NCBI GenBank assembly: GCA_028280415.1
Contig: JANQLV010000024.1
Location: 1-64,000, forward strand
DNA length: 64,000 nt
Reading direction: 5' to 3'
Origin: Saprospiraceae bacterium
Lineage (GTDB): Bacteria; Bacteroidota; Bacteroidia; Chitinophagales; Saprospiraceae
Part shown: piece by piece, positions 45,618 through 55,272 of the stretch
How the letters are laid out: each line of letters starts with the position of its first letter
Numbering within the stretch: the stretch's first letter is position 1
Notes under the pieces: generated by a model
What the model was told of the DNA's origin: nothing
Seen by the model: only the letters and a program-made list of their open reading frames with translations
Databases searched by the model: none
Translations under genes and position numbers: made by a program

Positions 45618-47596
45618 ATCAACCCGCTCAAACTTTGCATCGTATTTTGTATCCAGCCCATAAACTGCGTAAAATATTTTCGAATCGCCGGTTTTTGCGA
45701 TTTTAAAGTAATACTATTATTTAAAAAATTTTTATCCAGATAGATTTTTCTTTCAGGATCGAGTTCTGCACATATGATTTCTTTCCCGGGGTAAGTAAAA
45801 GATTTACTACGCGCAATACCGTCCCATTTTTGTAAATAGGTGCTGCCATCGGCAAATTCTACCAGAATTTCTACCGGCATGATGACCTCACCTTTCCGAA
45901 AAGCAACAATCGTCGCATTGGATTCCGCTTCTTCCCGGTAATCTTCCGGTATTTTTTCGCATTCTTCCAAATCGTCGTAATAACCTTCCAGAGGCTGATC
46001 TTTTTGATGGGACAAAACTCCCAGTTCGTAGTCACAAAGATCAGAACCGTACAAAACCTGATCAAAAAACCAGTTCATATCATCACCAAACGTATCTCCA
46101 TGATCTTCCCGGACTACTTCATTTACAATATTGATAAAATCACGGGTACAGGGATGGTCAAACTTCCATCTTTCAAAATAGGTCTTCATGATCTTATCCA
46201 CAGTCTCCAGACCTACCAGCCCTTCCAGGGTACGTAGCCAGATGGCTGCTTTATTATAAGAAATCGGACCATAACCTCCATGGATAAAGTCTCGGGCATA
46301 ATAAGAGTTATCCGCAATTTTTGGATTCCTCATATTAAAAAACTCAATTCGATTGTATTCAATATTTCCTACATGAATCCCCAAAAAGTCAATTGTCGAA
46401 GTGGTCTCTCCATAATAATGATTCAGAATTCGCCCTTCGTAATAAGTTGTAATGCCCTCATCCATCCACGGTTCTTCCTGCTCATGGGTAGCTACCATCT
46501 GCATAAAATACTGGTGAATGAATTCGTGAATGGCGATGGTTTCAAGGGTCTTTACTCCTTCAGGTAATAGACAAAAACTTAATGTAGTAATCAGTGTCGG
46601 ATATTCCATCCCGGAACTAAATATTCCGTGCAAGGGAGGATTCACAATGGTCAGGGAAGGATAGGGATATTCCCCTATATGCTCATCGAGATATTCCATC
46701 GAATTTTTAATGGCCCTAAAGTATCGTTCTGCCAAATGACGATGCTCCGGATAACACAAAAAGCGGATATCAACATCCTTCCATTTTGTATGTTCTTCAA
46801 CAAACTTTGGAGAAGCCGTCCAGGCAAAATCAATGACATCTTCAACTTCGTAGCGATAAGTAAGTTGTCCTTTTTCTAATTTCCTATCTTTTAAAACACC
46901 ACTCGCACCTACCACAAAATTTTCGGGAACGGTAATATCCACCTTATAATTTCCAAAGTCGGCATAATACTCCCCGTTTGCATGATACTGATGGCAATTC
47001 CACTGCCCTTTCCTGGCATAGCGCATACCCGCTGATTCGTAAACACCAAGCTTGGGAAACCACTGCACCATAAAATAATAGTCCTTGTTGTATCCGGTAC
47101 GTGGCCTGATCTTCGGGAGTTTGGTTTGCCAGTCCAGATTAACCTTGATTTGTTCACCGGGTAAAACAGGCTTTTTCAAAGGAACCCGAAGCACTGTCTG
47201 ATCAAATTCATTACCATCGTCGGGTTGAATATACTCCATAGCTCCGGTGAGATCGTTTCCGTATTCGTCAGTAATTCTTTGTACATCAACATAACTCCAG
47301 TTACAGGGATCATCATCGGTATTCAATAGATCGAACTCCCGGTTTCGCATGAAGGTAGTCTTAGAATTTTTAAATGCATTATGATAAAGATGGTACTGCA
47401 ATTCAAAAATTGTATCCGAAGAAGGGTTGCTCCAATACAGTACCTGCTTGCCATATATTTTCTTTGCCTCTGCATCCAGCTCAACAGCTATATCATAACT
47501 GGCAATCCGTTTAGAAAGCGCTTCTTGCGCAAAGCAAAAGGAGGCAACAGATAAACTCAAAAAACTAAAAAAAACTCTGATGATCATGTTATCCAT
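45614..47596 (-). CDS. M1-family zinc metallopeptidase (aminopeptidase-like)
   Basis: 660 residues with a signal peptide ending SFCFAQ; an alternative ATG at 47587 also precedes it. Zinc site HEFIHQY near residue 352, with the third ligand Glu in WMDEGITTYYE 18 residues after the second His; GMEYPTL replaces the usual GAMEN exopeptidase motif. The N-terminal third is the saddle-like domain of M1 enzymes. Predicted to trim peptides in the periplasm. Overlaps by 4 nt the gene for a six-helix membrane protein, which may localise or process it. Confidence 0.92.
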   Translation of the reverse strand: MDNMIIRVFFSFLSLSVASFCFAQEALSKRIASYDIAVELDAEAKKIYGKQVLYWSNPSSDTIFELQYHLYHNAFKNSKTTFMRNREFDLLNTDDDPCNWSYVDVQRITDEYGNDLTGAMEYIQPDDGNEFDQTVLRVPLKKPVLPGEQIKVNLDWQTKLPKIRPRTGYNKDYYFMVQWFPKLGVYESAGMRYARKGQWNCHQYHANGEYYADFGNYKVDITVPENFVVGASGVLKDRKLEKGQLTYRYEVEDVIDFAWTASPKFVEEHTKWKDVDIRFLCYPEHRHLAERYFRAIKNSMEYLDEHIGEYPYPSLTIVNPPLHGIFSSGMEYPTLITTLSFCLLPEGVKTLETIAIHEFIHQYFMQMVATHEQEEPWMDEGITTYYEGRILNHYYGETTSTIDFLGIHVGNIEYNRIEFFNMRNPKIADNSYYARDFIHGGYGPISYNKAAIWLRTLEGLVGLETVDKIMKTYFERWKFDHPCTRDFINIVNEVVREDHGDTFGDDMNWFFDQVLYGSDLCDYELGVLSHQKDQPLEGYYDDLEECEKIPEDYREEAESNATIVAFRKGEVIMPVEILVEFADGSTYLQKWDGIARSKSFTYPGKEIICAELDPERKIYLDKNFLNNSITLKSQKPAIRKYFTQFMGWIQNTMQSLSGLI

Positions 47597-47753
47597 ATCC
47601 TTATGTTGTTATGTGGTAATGTAGCTAAAAAAATATTGGTTATACAAGCTACCATACACATATCCATATCTTCTTTTATTTAAAAATACCAAAACTAATT
47701 TTAAATTCATTCATTGAACAAATTACACCTACCAAGAGTTTTCTAAGCGTTCA

Positions 47754-47770
47754 TACACTTGAATAGTGTA
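47754..47770. promoter_or_regulatory. inverted repeat upstream of an SDR gene
   Basis: TACACT and AGTGTA (5-nt spacer TGAAT), 56 nt before the SDR start, with a second pair CATAC/GTATG around it. It may be a repressor site; no TAnnTTTG box is clear. Confidence 0.35.
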
Positions 47771-47825
47771 ATAAGTATGATTCGTTTTAAAAACGATTTA
47801 TTTTTCAAAAATAAAAAAAGAAAAA

Positions 47826-48536
47826 ATGTTAACAGATAAAGTTGCCATTATCACCGGAGGGTCTAAAGGAATTGGTTATGGAATCGCAGCCAGCTTTCTG
47901 GCCGAAGGAATGCGCGTAGCAATTACCAGTCGAAGTCAGGAAGCAGCAGATAAAGCCGTAGCAAATCTAAACGGTGATCCGGAAAAAATTATTGGCATTC
48001 AATCGGATGTGAGAAGTTTTGAAGATGAACAAAGAGTAGTACAAACTGTGCTGGATAAATGGGGAAAAGTAGACGTTATGGTGGCTAATGCCGGTGTAGG
48101 GCATTTTGCACCGATTCAGAAAATGAGCCATCAACAATGGAACGATGTCATAGATATTAATCTAACCGGTGTGTTTAACAGTACGAAAGCTTCTTTGGAT
48201 GCCCTGACTCAATCCAAGGGTTATCTGATCACGATTGCCAGCCTTGCAGGCACTAATTTCTTTGCCCAGGGAGCAGCCTATAATGCGAGTAAATTCGGTC
48301 TGGTAGGCTTTACTCAGGCAGTGATGCTGGATGTGCGAAACGATGGCGTAAAAGTAACTACCATTATGCCCGGTTCGGTAGCTAGTCATTTCAACAAGCA
48401 TCAGCCCTCTGAGGCAGATGCCTGGAAGATACAACCGGAAGACATCGGGAAGTTATGTGTTGATCTATTGACCATGCCGGCGCGTTCGCTTCCGAGCAAG
48501 ATTGAGGTCCGACCGGCCATACCGCCTAAAAAATAA
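47826..48536 (+). CDS. SDR-family oxidoreductase
   Basis: 236 residues. TGGSKGIGYG cofactor motif near residue 10, NAGVGHF, catalytic Ser in TIASLAG, YNASK and a PGSVASHF turn. The C-terminus is short and lacks the usual DGG end, as in the SDR branch typified by 3-ketoacyl reductase-like proteins. Substrate unknown. An inverted repeat upstream suggests its own regulation. Confidence 0.93.
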   Translation: MLTDKVAIITGGSKGIGYGIAASFLAEGMRVAITSRSQEAADKAVANLNGDPEKIIGIQSDVRSFEDEQRVVQTVLDKWGKVDVMVANAGVGHFAPIQKMSHQQWNDVIDINLTGVFNSTKASLDALTQSKGYLITIASLAGTNFFAQGAAYNASKFGLVGFTQAVMLDVRNDGVKVTTIMPGSVASHFNKHQPSEADAWKIQPEDIGKLCVDLLTMPARSLPSKIEVRPAIPPKK

Positions 48537-48880
48537 TTCAATTTCCCGGCCTAAGCTCAAGTTCAACATTCTGTTTTTGTATTGAATATTTTTATTTAAA
48601 CATTCAGAGTATTCGTAAAAAAGAATGGCAGGAAGCCTCCACGTCCTGCCATCTTGATACGAGAACCAACACTATATAAAATTATTAAAAAGGGAGTTAG
48701 TGATTTAACAGATTTGGGAAAATGAAAGTCAAGAATATTAAACGTTTTATATCCTGAAAATATTCAAATAGCAGACCTAAAAACTACATTTTACGTGCAT
48801 TTATCCTGCCTGGACATCTGAATTTGTTGCAATTAGAGGTAAAAATGTTGCAACCAGGAAAAGGCTTGGGAAAACGAGAT
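48537..48880. other. intergenic region with terminator
   Basis: Convergent gap between an SDR gene and the hybrid histidine kinase. Apart from the hairpin at 48625-48652 I see no ORF or motif. Confidence 0.5.
48616..48652 (-). terminator. hairpin terminator for the hybrid histidine kinase gene
   Basis: ATGGCAGGA (48625-48633) and TCCTGCCAT (48644-48652) form a perfect 9-bp stem. The A-run at 48617-48622 gives a T-tract after the stem on the minus strand, so it fits the minus-strand gene, although it lies about 230 nt beyond its stop. Confidence 0.6.
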
Positions 48881-51769
48881 TTAGGACTCTGATCTCAGCA
48901 CTTCCCCGGGGGTAATGCCAAAAGCATCTTTAAAACATTTGTAGAAATAATTGGCATTGGAAAAGCCAACCATATTCGCGATTTCGGAAACGTTTCCAGC
49001 ATTCTGTTCCAGGAGTTCTTTAGCTTTTCCAAGCCTGATTTCCCGAAGAAATACGTTTGGCGTTTTTCCGGTAAGTGCTTTTACTTTCCGATAAAGCTGA
49101 CTCCTGCTCATATGAACAGACTGAGCTAGTTCCTCCACGCCAAAGCCATCATTTGCAATTTCTTCTTCAATATTCTCCAGTAAATTCCGAATAAAGATAT
49201 CCTGACGGGAAGCCACCGATGTTTCTTTAGTACGATAAACAATTTCCCGAGAAAAGCGCTGTTGTAGTTTTTTCCTTTGCAAAATGAGTTGTCGGATTCG
49301 GGTTTCGAGTTCTTTTTTATCAAAAGGTTTTACCAGGTAGCTATCCGCACCGGATTCCAGACCTTCCAGCTTTTCTCCCTGCGTCGCTTTTGCGGTCAAC
49401 AGAATAATCGGGATATGGCTAGTACGTTCTTCGGTTTTCAAGCGCTTACAGAGCTCATAGCCACTCATTTCCGGCATCATCACATCACTAATTATCAGGT
49501 CAGGAATCTGATGCAAAGCAATCTCCAATCCTTCTTCACCATTGACCGCTTCGACCACTTTGTATTCGGGGCTTAGTTGAGTTTTTAACAAAAATCTTAA
49601 ATCAGCATCGTCTTCTACCAGCAGAATGAAAGCTTGCTCCTTATCTTCAGGACTATTTGTATAAGCTTCATCATCCAGCGTAAACGAGGGATGAATCAAG
49701 GGTCTTTTAAGCTGATCAATTTTCATAAATGGAAGATCAGCTGCTATTTGCTCTTTTGTATAGTTTTTTTCATTAACCGGTAATTGTACCGTGAAAATAC
49801 TACCTTTTCCAAGACGACTATCGACCGTAATTTGTCCCCCGTGTATTTTCACCATTTGATCCACTAAAGCCAGGCCAATGCCCGAACCTTCATAGCTCCG
49901 TGTATCGGAATAATCTACCTGATGAAAACGATCAAATATATGCTTTTGGGCAGCCTCCGCAATTCCAATACCGTTGTCTTTGACTATTATCTCAACATTA
50001 TCTTCCTCGTTTTTTAATAATAACAGATTTACTTCTCCCCCGTTCGGAGTAAACTTTATTGCATTCGCCAACAAATTTGATACGATCTTCTCAACTTTAT
50101 CTACATCAAAATAAGCTTTGATTTCGTCTATCGGACTAAAAAACTGCAAACGGATTTCCTTTTGACCGGCGATTGATTCAAAGGAATGTGCCAGTCTTTT
50201 GAGGAAGGCCACCAGATCATTCTGACTTACTATAAGTTTTGCTTTGCCTGCTTCGAGTTTGGATAGATCCAATAGCTGGTTGATCAGGTTTTGTAAACGA
50301 TCTGCGTTCCGTTGGATAATATCCGCTTCATTTTGGCTGAGACTTACCCGATTTTCATCTATTTTTTTGTTAGCGAGTCCATTGAGAATTACGGTAAGTG
50401 GCGTTCGGAACTCATGGGTAATATTGGTAAAAAAATTAGATTTAAGTTCATCTAATTCCCGAAGCTTTTGGGCATTCAGTTTTTGCTTTTGGAGTGTCCA
50501 GCGCGACCAGAAAAATAAACCGAGAATTAAAGCCAGGATACCCAGACCAATCAGCAAATATTGGTTAAAACGGCTCTCTTGCCGGGCAATCAGCAAATCT
50601 TTTTGCATCAGGTCTTTTTCTTTTTTCTCCAATTCAAACTTTGAGGACATTTCGGCCAATGCCTGATTAGTGTCTTTATTGCGAATGGAATCCTTTAGTT
50701 CTTTATAGCGATACAAAAACTCATACCCATTTTGATAATTACCGCTCTGATAATTGGATATAGCCAGATTTTCCAATACATCCTCCATTAGAAAAACATC
50801 CTCCCCTTTACTTCCATTGCTATAGGCTTCTTCGGCATACTTCAAGGCTCTTGGTGCATTTTTTTTCTTTAGATATAAAGATGACAGTTCATTCAGAGTA
50901 TATGCAATCGAGACAGGGTCACCTATTTTGCGTTTCAGGTTAAGTGCATGTAAAAGTGCTTCTTCCCCTTTTTCAAGTTCGTCGATATCAATATAGGCAC
51001 TACCGAGATTGCTCCAATTGATGGCCTGTTTAAAATCGGAAAGCTTAGTACCACAGGTCCCTTCGATCACTTCAATCAAAGAAGCAATCCCTTTCCTTTT
51101 CAAATCTATTTCATCAAAATGCTTATAAGTTATTGCCATGTAAAAAAGCAGGCGACAATAACCGCTTTCCAAATCATTTTCCCGGTAAATGGTACTCGCT
51201 TTTTCAAAGTAGCTGATAGATTTTTCATAGTTGTGCTGCAAACGATGAAAATCGCCCATCTCAAAAAGTATCTCGGCTTGCAAATCCTGTTTATTTAATT
51301 CGTCGGCTACTTTCGAAGCGGTTAAAAGACTTTCCAGCGCATCTTTTGAACGTCCCAGTTTTTGTAATGATCTGGCTTTATTTCTAAAAACTAAATATTC
51401 GAATTTTTTAAAACCTGCTTTTTCCGCAACGGGAAGAATTCTGTCTAATGTACGAATAGCTTCTTCATGCTCATTCCCTATTTGTTGAAAGTCCGATATT
51501 TTATACAAGGACTGCAATTGTCCGTTATAGTAGCTCATAGATTCGGATAGTTCCAGGACAACTTTCCAGTAATTCAGGCAAGAATCGTCATCTGCTACCC
51601 CGGTAATTAATCGCATCAATGGCAACACGACATTTGAATCTTTCTCGATTCGAACAACCTTTATCAAACTATCAATTTGGTGATTTTGCGCTTGAGAAGA
51701 ATAGTTGAGCAATAATCCGAATAAAAACAGACAGAAGTAAAGAGCAGGAACTTTGAGGTTGACAGCCAT
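48881..51769 (-). CDS. hybrid histidine kinase / response regulator with AraC output
   Basis: 962 residues, a one-protein two-component system. Signal peptide; TPR-type helical repeats (about 70-380); transmembrane helix (YLLIGLGILALILGLFFW) near 400; HisKA with the phospho-accepting His in FTNITHEFRTPLTVILNG; HATPase (NLLANAIKFTPNGGEV, DNGIGI, GSGIGLALV); receiver domain (LLVEDDADLRFLL, phospho-acceptor Asp in DLIISDVMMPEMSGYEL, Lys in SYLVKPFDKKELE); C-terminal AraC helix-turn-helix (SRSQLYRKVKALTGKTPN, IANMVGFSNANYFYKCFKDAFGITPGE). The periplasmic TPR part differs from the usual sugar-sensing propeller, so the signal is unknown. Confidence 0.95.
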   Translation of the reverse strand: MAVNLKVPALYFCLFLFGLLLNYSSQAQNHQIDSLIKVVRIEKDSNVVLPLMRLITGVADDDSCLNYWKVVLELSESMSYYNGQLQSLYKISDFQQIGNEHEEAIRTLDRILPVAEKAGFKKFEYLVFRNKARSLQKLGRSKDALESLLTASKVADELNKQDLQAEILFEMGDFHRLQHNYEKSISYFEKASTIYRENDLESGYCRLLFYMAITYKHFDEIDLKRKGIASLIEVIEGTCGTKLSDFKQAINWSNLGSAYIDIDELEKGEEALLHALNLKRKIGDPVSIAYTLNELSSLYLKKKNAPRALKYAEEAYSNGSKGEDVFLMEDVLENLAISNYQSGNYQNGYEFLYRYKELKDSIRNKDTNQALAEMSSKFELEKKEKDLMQKDLLIARQESRFNQYLLIGLGILALILGLFFWSRWTLQKQKLNAQKLRELDELKSNFFTNITHEFRTPLTVILNGLANKKIDENRVSLSQNEADIIQRNADRLQNLINQLLDLSKLEAGKAKLIVSQNDLVAFLKRLAHSFESIAGQKEIRLQFFSPIDEIKAYFDVDKVEKIVSNLLANAIKFTPNGGEVNLLLLKNEEDNVEIIVKDNGIGIAEAAQKHIFDRFHQVDYSDTRSYEGSGIGLALVDQMVKIHGGQITVDSRLGKGSIFTVQLPVNEKNYTKEQIAADLPFMKIDQLKRPLIHPSFTLDDEAYTNSPEDKEQAFILLVEDDADLRFLLKTQLSPEYKVVEAVNGEEGLEIALHQIPDLIISDVMMPEMSGYELCKRLKTEERTSHIPIILLTAKATQGEKLEGLESGADSYLVKPFDKKELETRIRQLILQRKKLQQRFSREIVYRTKETSVASRQDIFIRNLLENIEEEIANDGFGVEELAQSVHMSRSQLYRKVKALTGKTPNVFLREIRLGKAKELLEQNAGNVSEIANMVGFSNANYFYKCFKDAFGITPGEVLRSES

Positions 51770-51880
51770 TTTTAATTGCTTTGTTCATCTCTAAATATAT
51801 AAAATATTTTTAATGTATTTAAATTCTGGCCAGCCCTTGCTCCAAAATATATTTACAAATAATCACTTCGCGCTAGTATA

Positions 51881-53695
51881 TTATATTCCTTTCAGATTTT
51901 TCAAAAAGCTTTCCATCCCTGCTGCTTTGACTTTTTTCTGAAAATCCCTGGCTAGTGACTTAGTGTTAAAAGGGCCCAACATAATTTTATAATTGGGCTG
52001 TCCATTTAGTTCGCTGATATGGATCATCACTCGTTTACCAAAACGTTTTTGCAGTTTATCCACCATTTTCAAAACGTTGCCATACTCTCGCAAAGCACCG
52101 GTTTGAATGCCCCAGCCGCTTGAGGGCAAAGGTTCCACTTCAAAATGATAGAGGCCATTGCCCGTACCTGTATTTATATCCGGCAGAACGACAGATGGAT
52201 CTTTCAGGCGAAGCGCCTCGGCTACGGCGGCATCCGCATTGACCCGTCCGTAACCAAAGCGGATAGAATGCCCATTGAGATACTCATCCTGAGTGCCGAT
52301 TTTATCAGCAGTGCTCTGTAAAATATTTTTGACCTCAGTTGCGCTAAGATCGGGATTGGCGGAAAGCATCAGGGCACAAACTCCGGCGACCAGTGGTGTA
52401 GCTGCGGATGTACCTTCAAAATGTTTATACAATCCGGGAGTTCCACGAGTCTTTCCATCGATCCAGTAATCATCTGCCCAGGCAGCCTTTGCGGTGATCA
52501 AGGGCCAGTTGCCTCCGGGAGCCGCAACACTCAATTCTTCTCCCCGGTTGGAATAAATCCAATGCCCGTCACCACTCGTCGATCCTGCTACACAAATCGT
52601 ATTCGGCATTCGAGCCATGACATTGAGGCTCTCCGAGTCTTCATTCCCTGCGGCAAATAATACCACACAGCCTTTTCCATTACGCCCTTTTGTCGTAACC
52701 TCTCTAAAAATGTGATCGTGCATCGGATCATGTCCGGAAGGAAAATCCTGCTGTCCCCAACTACAGGAAATAATATCCACCTCATTATTCATACAAAACT
52801 TAAAAGCTGTTTCTAATTCATACCAGGAAAAACTCGGTCCTTCGATAAGTACCAGTTCTGCATTCGGTGCAACTCCGACAATCCCTTCACCAGATTCGGA
52901 AGCTATTGCCAGTGCAGCACAGGAGGTTCCATGATGTGAACTAGCATCTTGCCAGATTATATGATCAGCGATAACCTTGTCGACAAATGCGGGATGACTT
53001 CGGTCAAAACCAATATCAAAAATGGCGACTCTGACTTTATTCGAACCTTTGTTGCCCAGACGTTTCCAGGCTTTTACGACTTTTAGATCAGCTCCCTGGA
53101 TAATTTTTCCTTTGGGCTCTCCGGGAGTCGCACCATTATTTTCCAGATACCACTGCAAAGGGAAAAGATCATCTGTCGGCATTGTAAAAGCATAGGTTGT
53201 GATTGGTACATCAAAATCCGGAATAGCTTCCACAACAATTCCCGATTCTAATAATGCGGTACATACCTTCAATGGATTACTTGAATCTTTTGTTACCTGT
53301 ACAATGATTTTAGTATCCGAAAGACTGCGTTCTTTTTTTAGCTTAAGCCTCTTAATAAGCTTTGAGCGATCACTTTTTTTAGAATCACTATTAAAAGCAA
53401 GCATTATCAATCCGTTGGGAACAATCGGTTTATCACTTGCATCCGTAAAGTAAACATGTGTCCCCAATAAAATATTCGGATGCTTCCGCACTTTATCAAG
53501 TATGCTTTCTACTTTTTTATAGGACCTTGCTACACGATAAATTCTAAATCCGGCAAGATGAGGATATACCATCCGGCGTTCGGAAAGTTCTTTCGGAAGG
53601 GTTTTAGCACCAGGTCTAATTTTTACACCAATAAGCTGCTTACTCTTTTTAAGGACATCAAATCCACGACCGAGATTGACTCTAATTTTGTTCAT
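51881..53695 (-). CDS. second subtilisin-family protease with SPOR domain
   Basis: 604 residues, no signal peptide. It follows the same plan as the gene at 20.7-22.6 kb: a conserved N-region (KKSKQLIGVKIRPG, SDKPIVPNGLIMLAFNSD), the S8 domain with Asp in IFDIGFDRSHPA, His in HHGTSCAALAIA, Asn in AGNEDSES and Ser in FEGTSAATPLVAGVCALML, and a C-terminal SPOR domain (GWGIQTGALREYGNVLKMVDKL, YKIMLGPFNTKSLARDFQKKVKAAGM). It is divergent from the PDZ-hydrolase gene. Probably processes peptides at the cell wall, but export is unexplained. Confidence 0.92.
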   Translation of the reverse strand: MNKIRVNLGRGFDVLKKSKQLIGVKIRPGAKTLPKELSERRMVYPHLAGFRIYRVARSYKKVESILDKVRKHPNILLGTHVYFTDASDKPIVPNGLIMLAFNSDSKKSDRSKLIKRLKLKKERSLSDTKIIVQVTKDSSNPLKVCTALLESGIVVEAIPDFDVPITTYAFTMPTDDLFPLQWYLENNGATPGEPKGKIIQGADLKVVKAWKRLGNKGSNKVRVAIFDIGFDRSHPAFVDKVIADHIIWQDASSHHGTSCAALAIASESGEGIVGVAPNAELVLIEGPSFSWYELETAFKFCMNNEVDIISCSWGQQDFPSGHDPMHDHIFREVTTKGRNGKGCVVLFAAGNEDSESLNVMARMPNTICVAGSTSGDGHWIYSNRGEELSVAAPGGNWPLITAKAAWADDYWIDGKTRGTPGLYKHFEGTSAATPLVAGVCALMLSANPDLSATEVKNILQSTADKIGTQDEYLNGHSIRFGYGRVNADAAVAEALRLKDPSVVLPDINTGTGNGLYHFEVEPLPSSGWGIQTGALREYGNVLKMVDKLQKRFGKRVMIHISELNGQPNYKIMLGPFNTKSLARDFQKKVKAAGMESFLKNLKGI

Positions 53696-53883
53696 TGCTT
53701 TAAGCTTTTACCTGCTAAGTTAAGTTTTTTTGAATGCCTGGTGATTTTTAAATACTTGTACGACCAGCAGGCTCTTCCATAATATTTTGGTTGTTCGGTA
53801 GGAGAAATTGAAGGTTAATCGATTTTAGGTTTTTTTACGTCTTTTATTTTTTAGTTTAAAATTGATCTTAAAATGCTAAAATC

Positions 53884-55230
53884 ATGAAACTTATTTACTC
53901 TTTACTTTTTATCCTTCTCGGTCTTCATCTTAATGCACAAAGTCTGGAGCGGGGCGGTTCCCTGGGGTCCTATATCGCCACAGCAGAAAATGAGGGCGGC
54001 GTATTAATTCAAAAAGTGATTCCCAAAAGTACAAGTGAAAAAATTGGATTACAAACTAATGATATTATTACTGCTATCAATGGGGAAGAAATAAAACGGC
54101 ATACTGAGATTGTAAACATGACCCGGGAATGGCGGGCAGGTGATCCTTTAAAATTACAGGTATTGCGTGCAGGTGAAACAATTGAGCTCAGTGGGTATGT
54201 AAGTGGAAAGCCATTGGAAACTTCTCCTTATGGGGAAGTAATTTATGGCGCAGTTGCTTATGACAAAGGCCTGTTGCGAAGTATCCTGACCCTTCCTGAA
54301 AATGTGGAAAATCCTCCGGTAATTTTCTTTTTGCAAGGCTTCAGCTGTAGTACTATCGATTACTATTATAATCAAGAATCCGTCATCCGCAAATTGATAG
54401 ATAGCTGGGTTAAAGAAGGGATTGCAGTTTACCGGGTAGAAAAACCCGGGGTTGGAGACTGCAAAGACCTGCCTGCTTGTGCAGATATTGGTTTTAATTA
54501 CGAAGTTGATGCTTTTCATACTGCTTTGTTAGAGCTAAAAAATATCCCTTCGATCAATCCGGAAGAAATCTATCTTTTTGGTCATTCCCTCGGAGGTGTT
54601 ACCGCTCCCCTGCTCGCCGCACGTACTCCGGTCAAAGGCATTGTCAATTACGGCAGCGTAGCTACTTCCTGGTACGAATACCTGATCAAAGTGCTCCGGG
54701 AGCAAGAGGCCATCAGTGGAACACCTTATGATCAGATCGAAATTAATGTTAGACAAAGAACGCCATTGTTGCACGAGTATTTAGTCGAAAAAAAGAGTCC
54801 GGCAGAATTGGAAAAGAATCCTTTGTACAAAGAACTGATGCCAACGGGCTTGCCCGTACGCGATGGAGATAAGATGATAGGCCGACACTATACCTTTATG
54901 CAGGAGATCAATGATGCAAATATTGTCCAGGCTCTAAAAGAAGCAAACTGCTATGTACTTGCGCTTCACGGTGAATTTGATCTGCATGCCGTAGACTATG
55001 AATGGGCAGAACAAACAGCCAAGATCGTCAATAGTTTTTCTCAGGGGAAAGGAAGTTGGAAGATCATTCCAAAAACAGAACATGGATTTGCTATCGTTCC
55101 TTCCATGGAGGCTTATTTAAAGATGCGCAACGAAGGCATCTTTAACGGGCAATATATGAGCGAGCACTATAATCCCGAAGTAGCTGAAGCCGTCATTGAA
55201 TGGATCAAAAAAATCAATTTAAAAAGTTAG
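53884..55230 (+). CDS. secreted PDZ-domain alpha/beta hydrolase
   Basis: 448 residues with a signal peptide ending HLNAQ. Residues about 25-105 are a PDZ domain (GVLIQKVIPKSTSEKIGLQTNDIITAINGEEI). The rest is an alpha/beta hydrolase: PPVIFFLQGFSCS oxyanion region, nucleophile Ser in LFGHSLGGVTA, and a C-terminal acid/His pair probably in HGEFDLHAVD and KTEHGFAIV. Serine esterase or peptidase acting in the periplasm; PDZ may bind substrate C-termini. A short gap of 42 nt leads to an unrelated cytoplasmic gene. Confidence 0.9.
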   Translation: MKLIYSLLFILLGLHLNAQSLERGGSLGSYIATAENEGGVLIQKVIPKSTSEKIGLQTNDIITAINGEEIKRHTEIVNMTREWRAGDPLKLQVLRAGETIELSGYVSGKPLETSPYGEVIYGAVAYDKGLLRSILTLPENVENPPVIFFLQGFSCSTIDYYYNQESVIRKLIDSWVKEGIAVYRVEKPGVGDCKDLPACADIGFNYEVDAFHTALLELKNIPSINPEEIYLFGHSLGGVTAPLLAARTPVKGIVNYGSVATSWYEYLIKVLREQEAISGTPYDQIEINVRQRTPLLHEYLVEKKSPAELEKNPLYKELMPTGLPVRDGDKMIGRHYTFMQEINDANIVQALKEANCYVLALHGEFDLHAVDYEWAEQTAKIVNSFSQGKGSWKIIPKTEHGFAIVPSMEAYLKMRNEGIFNGQYMSEHYNPEVAEAVIEWIKKINLKS

Positions 55231-55272
55231 AAGGCGTTTGGAAATTGCAGGGGTGGGTAGTATCATTGCCCT

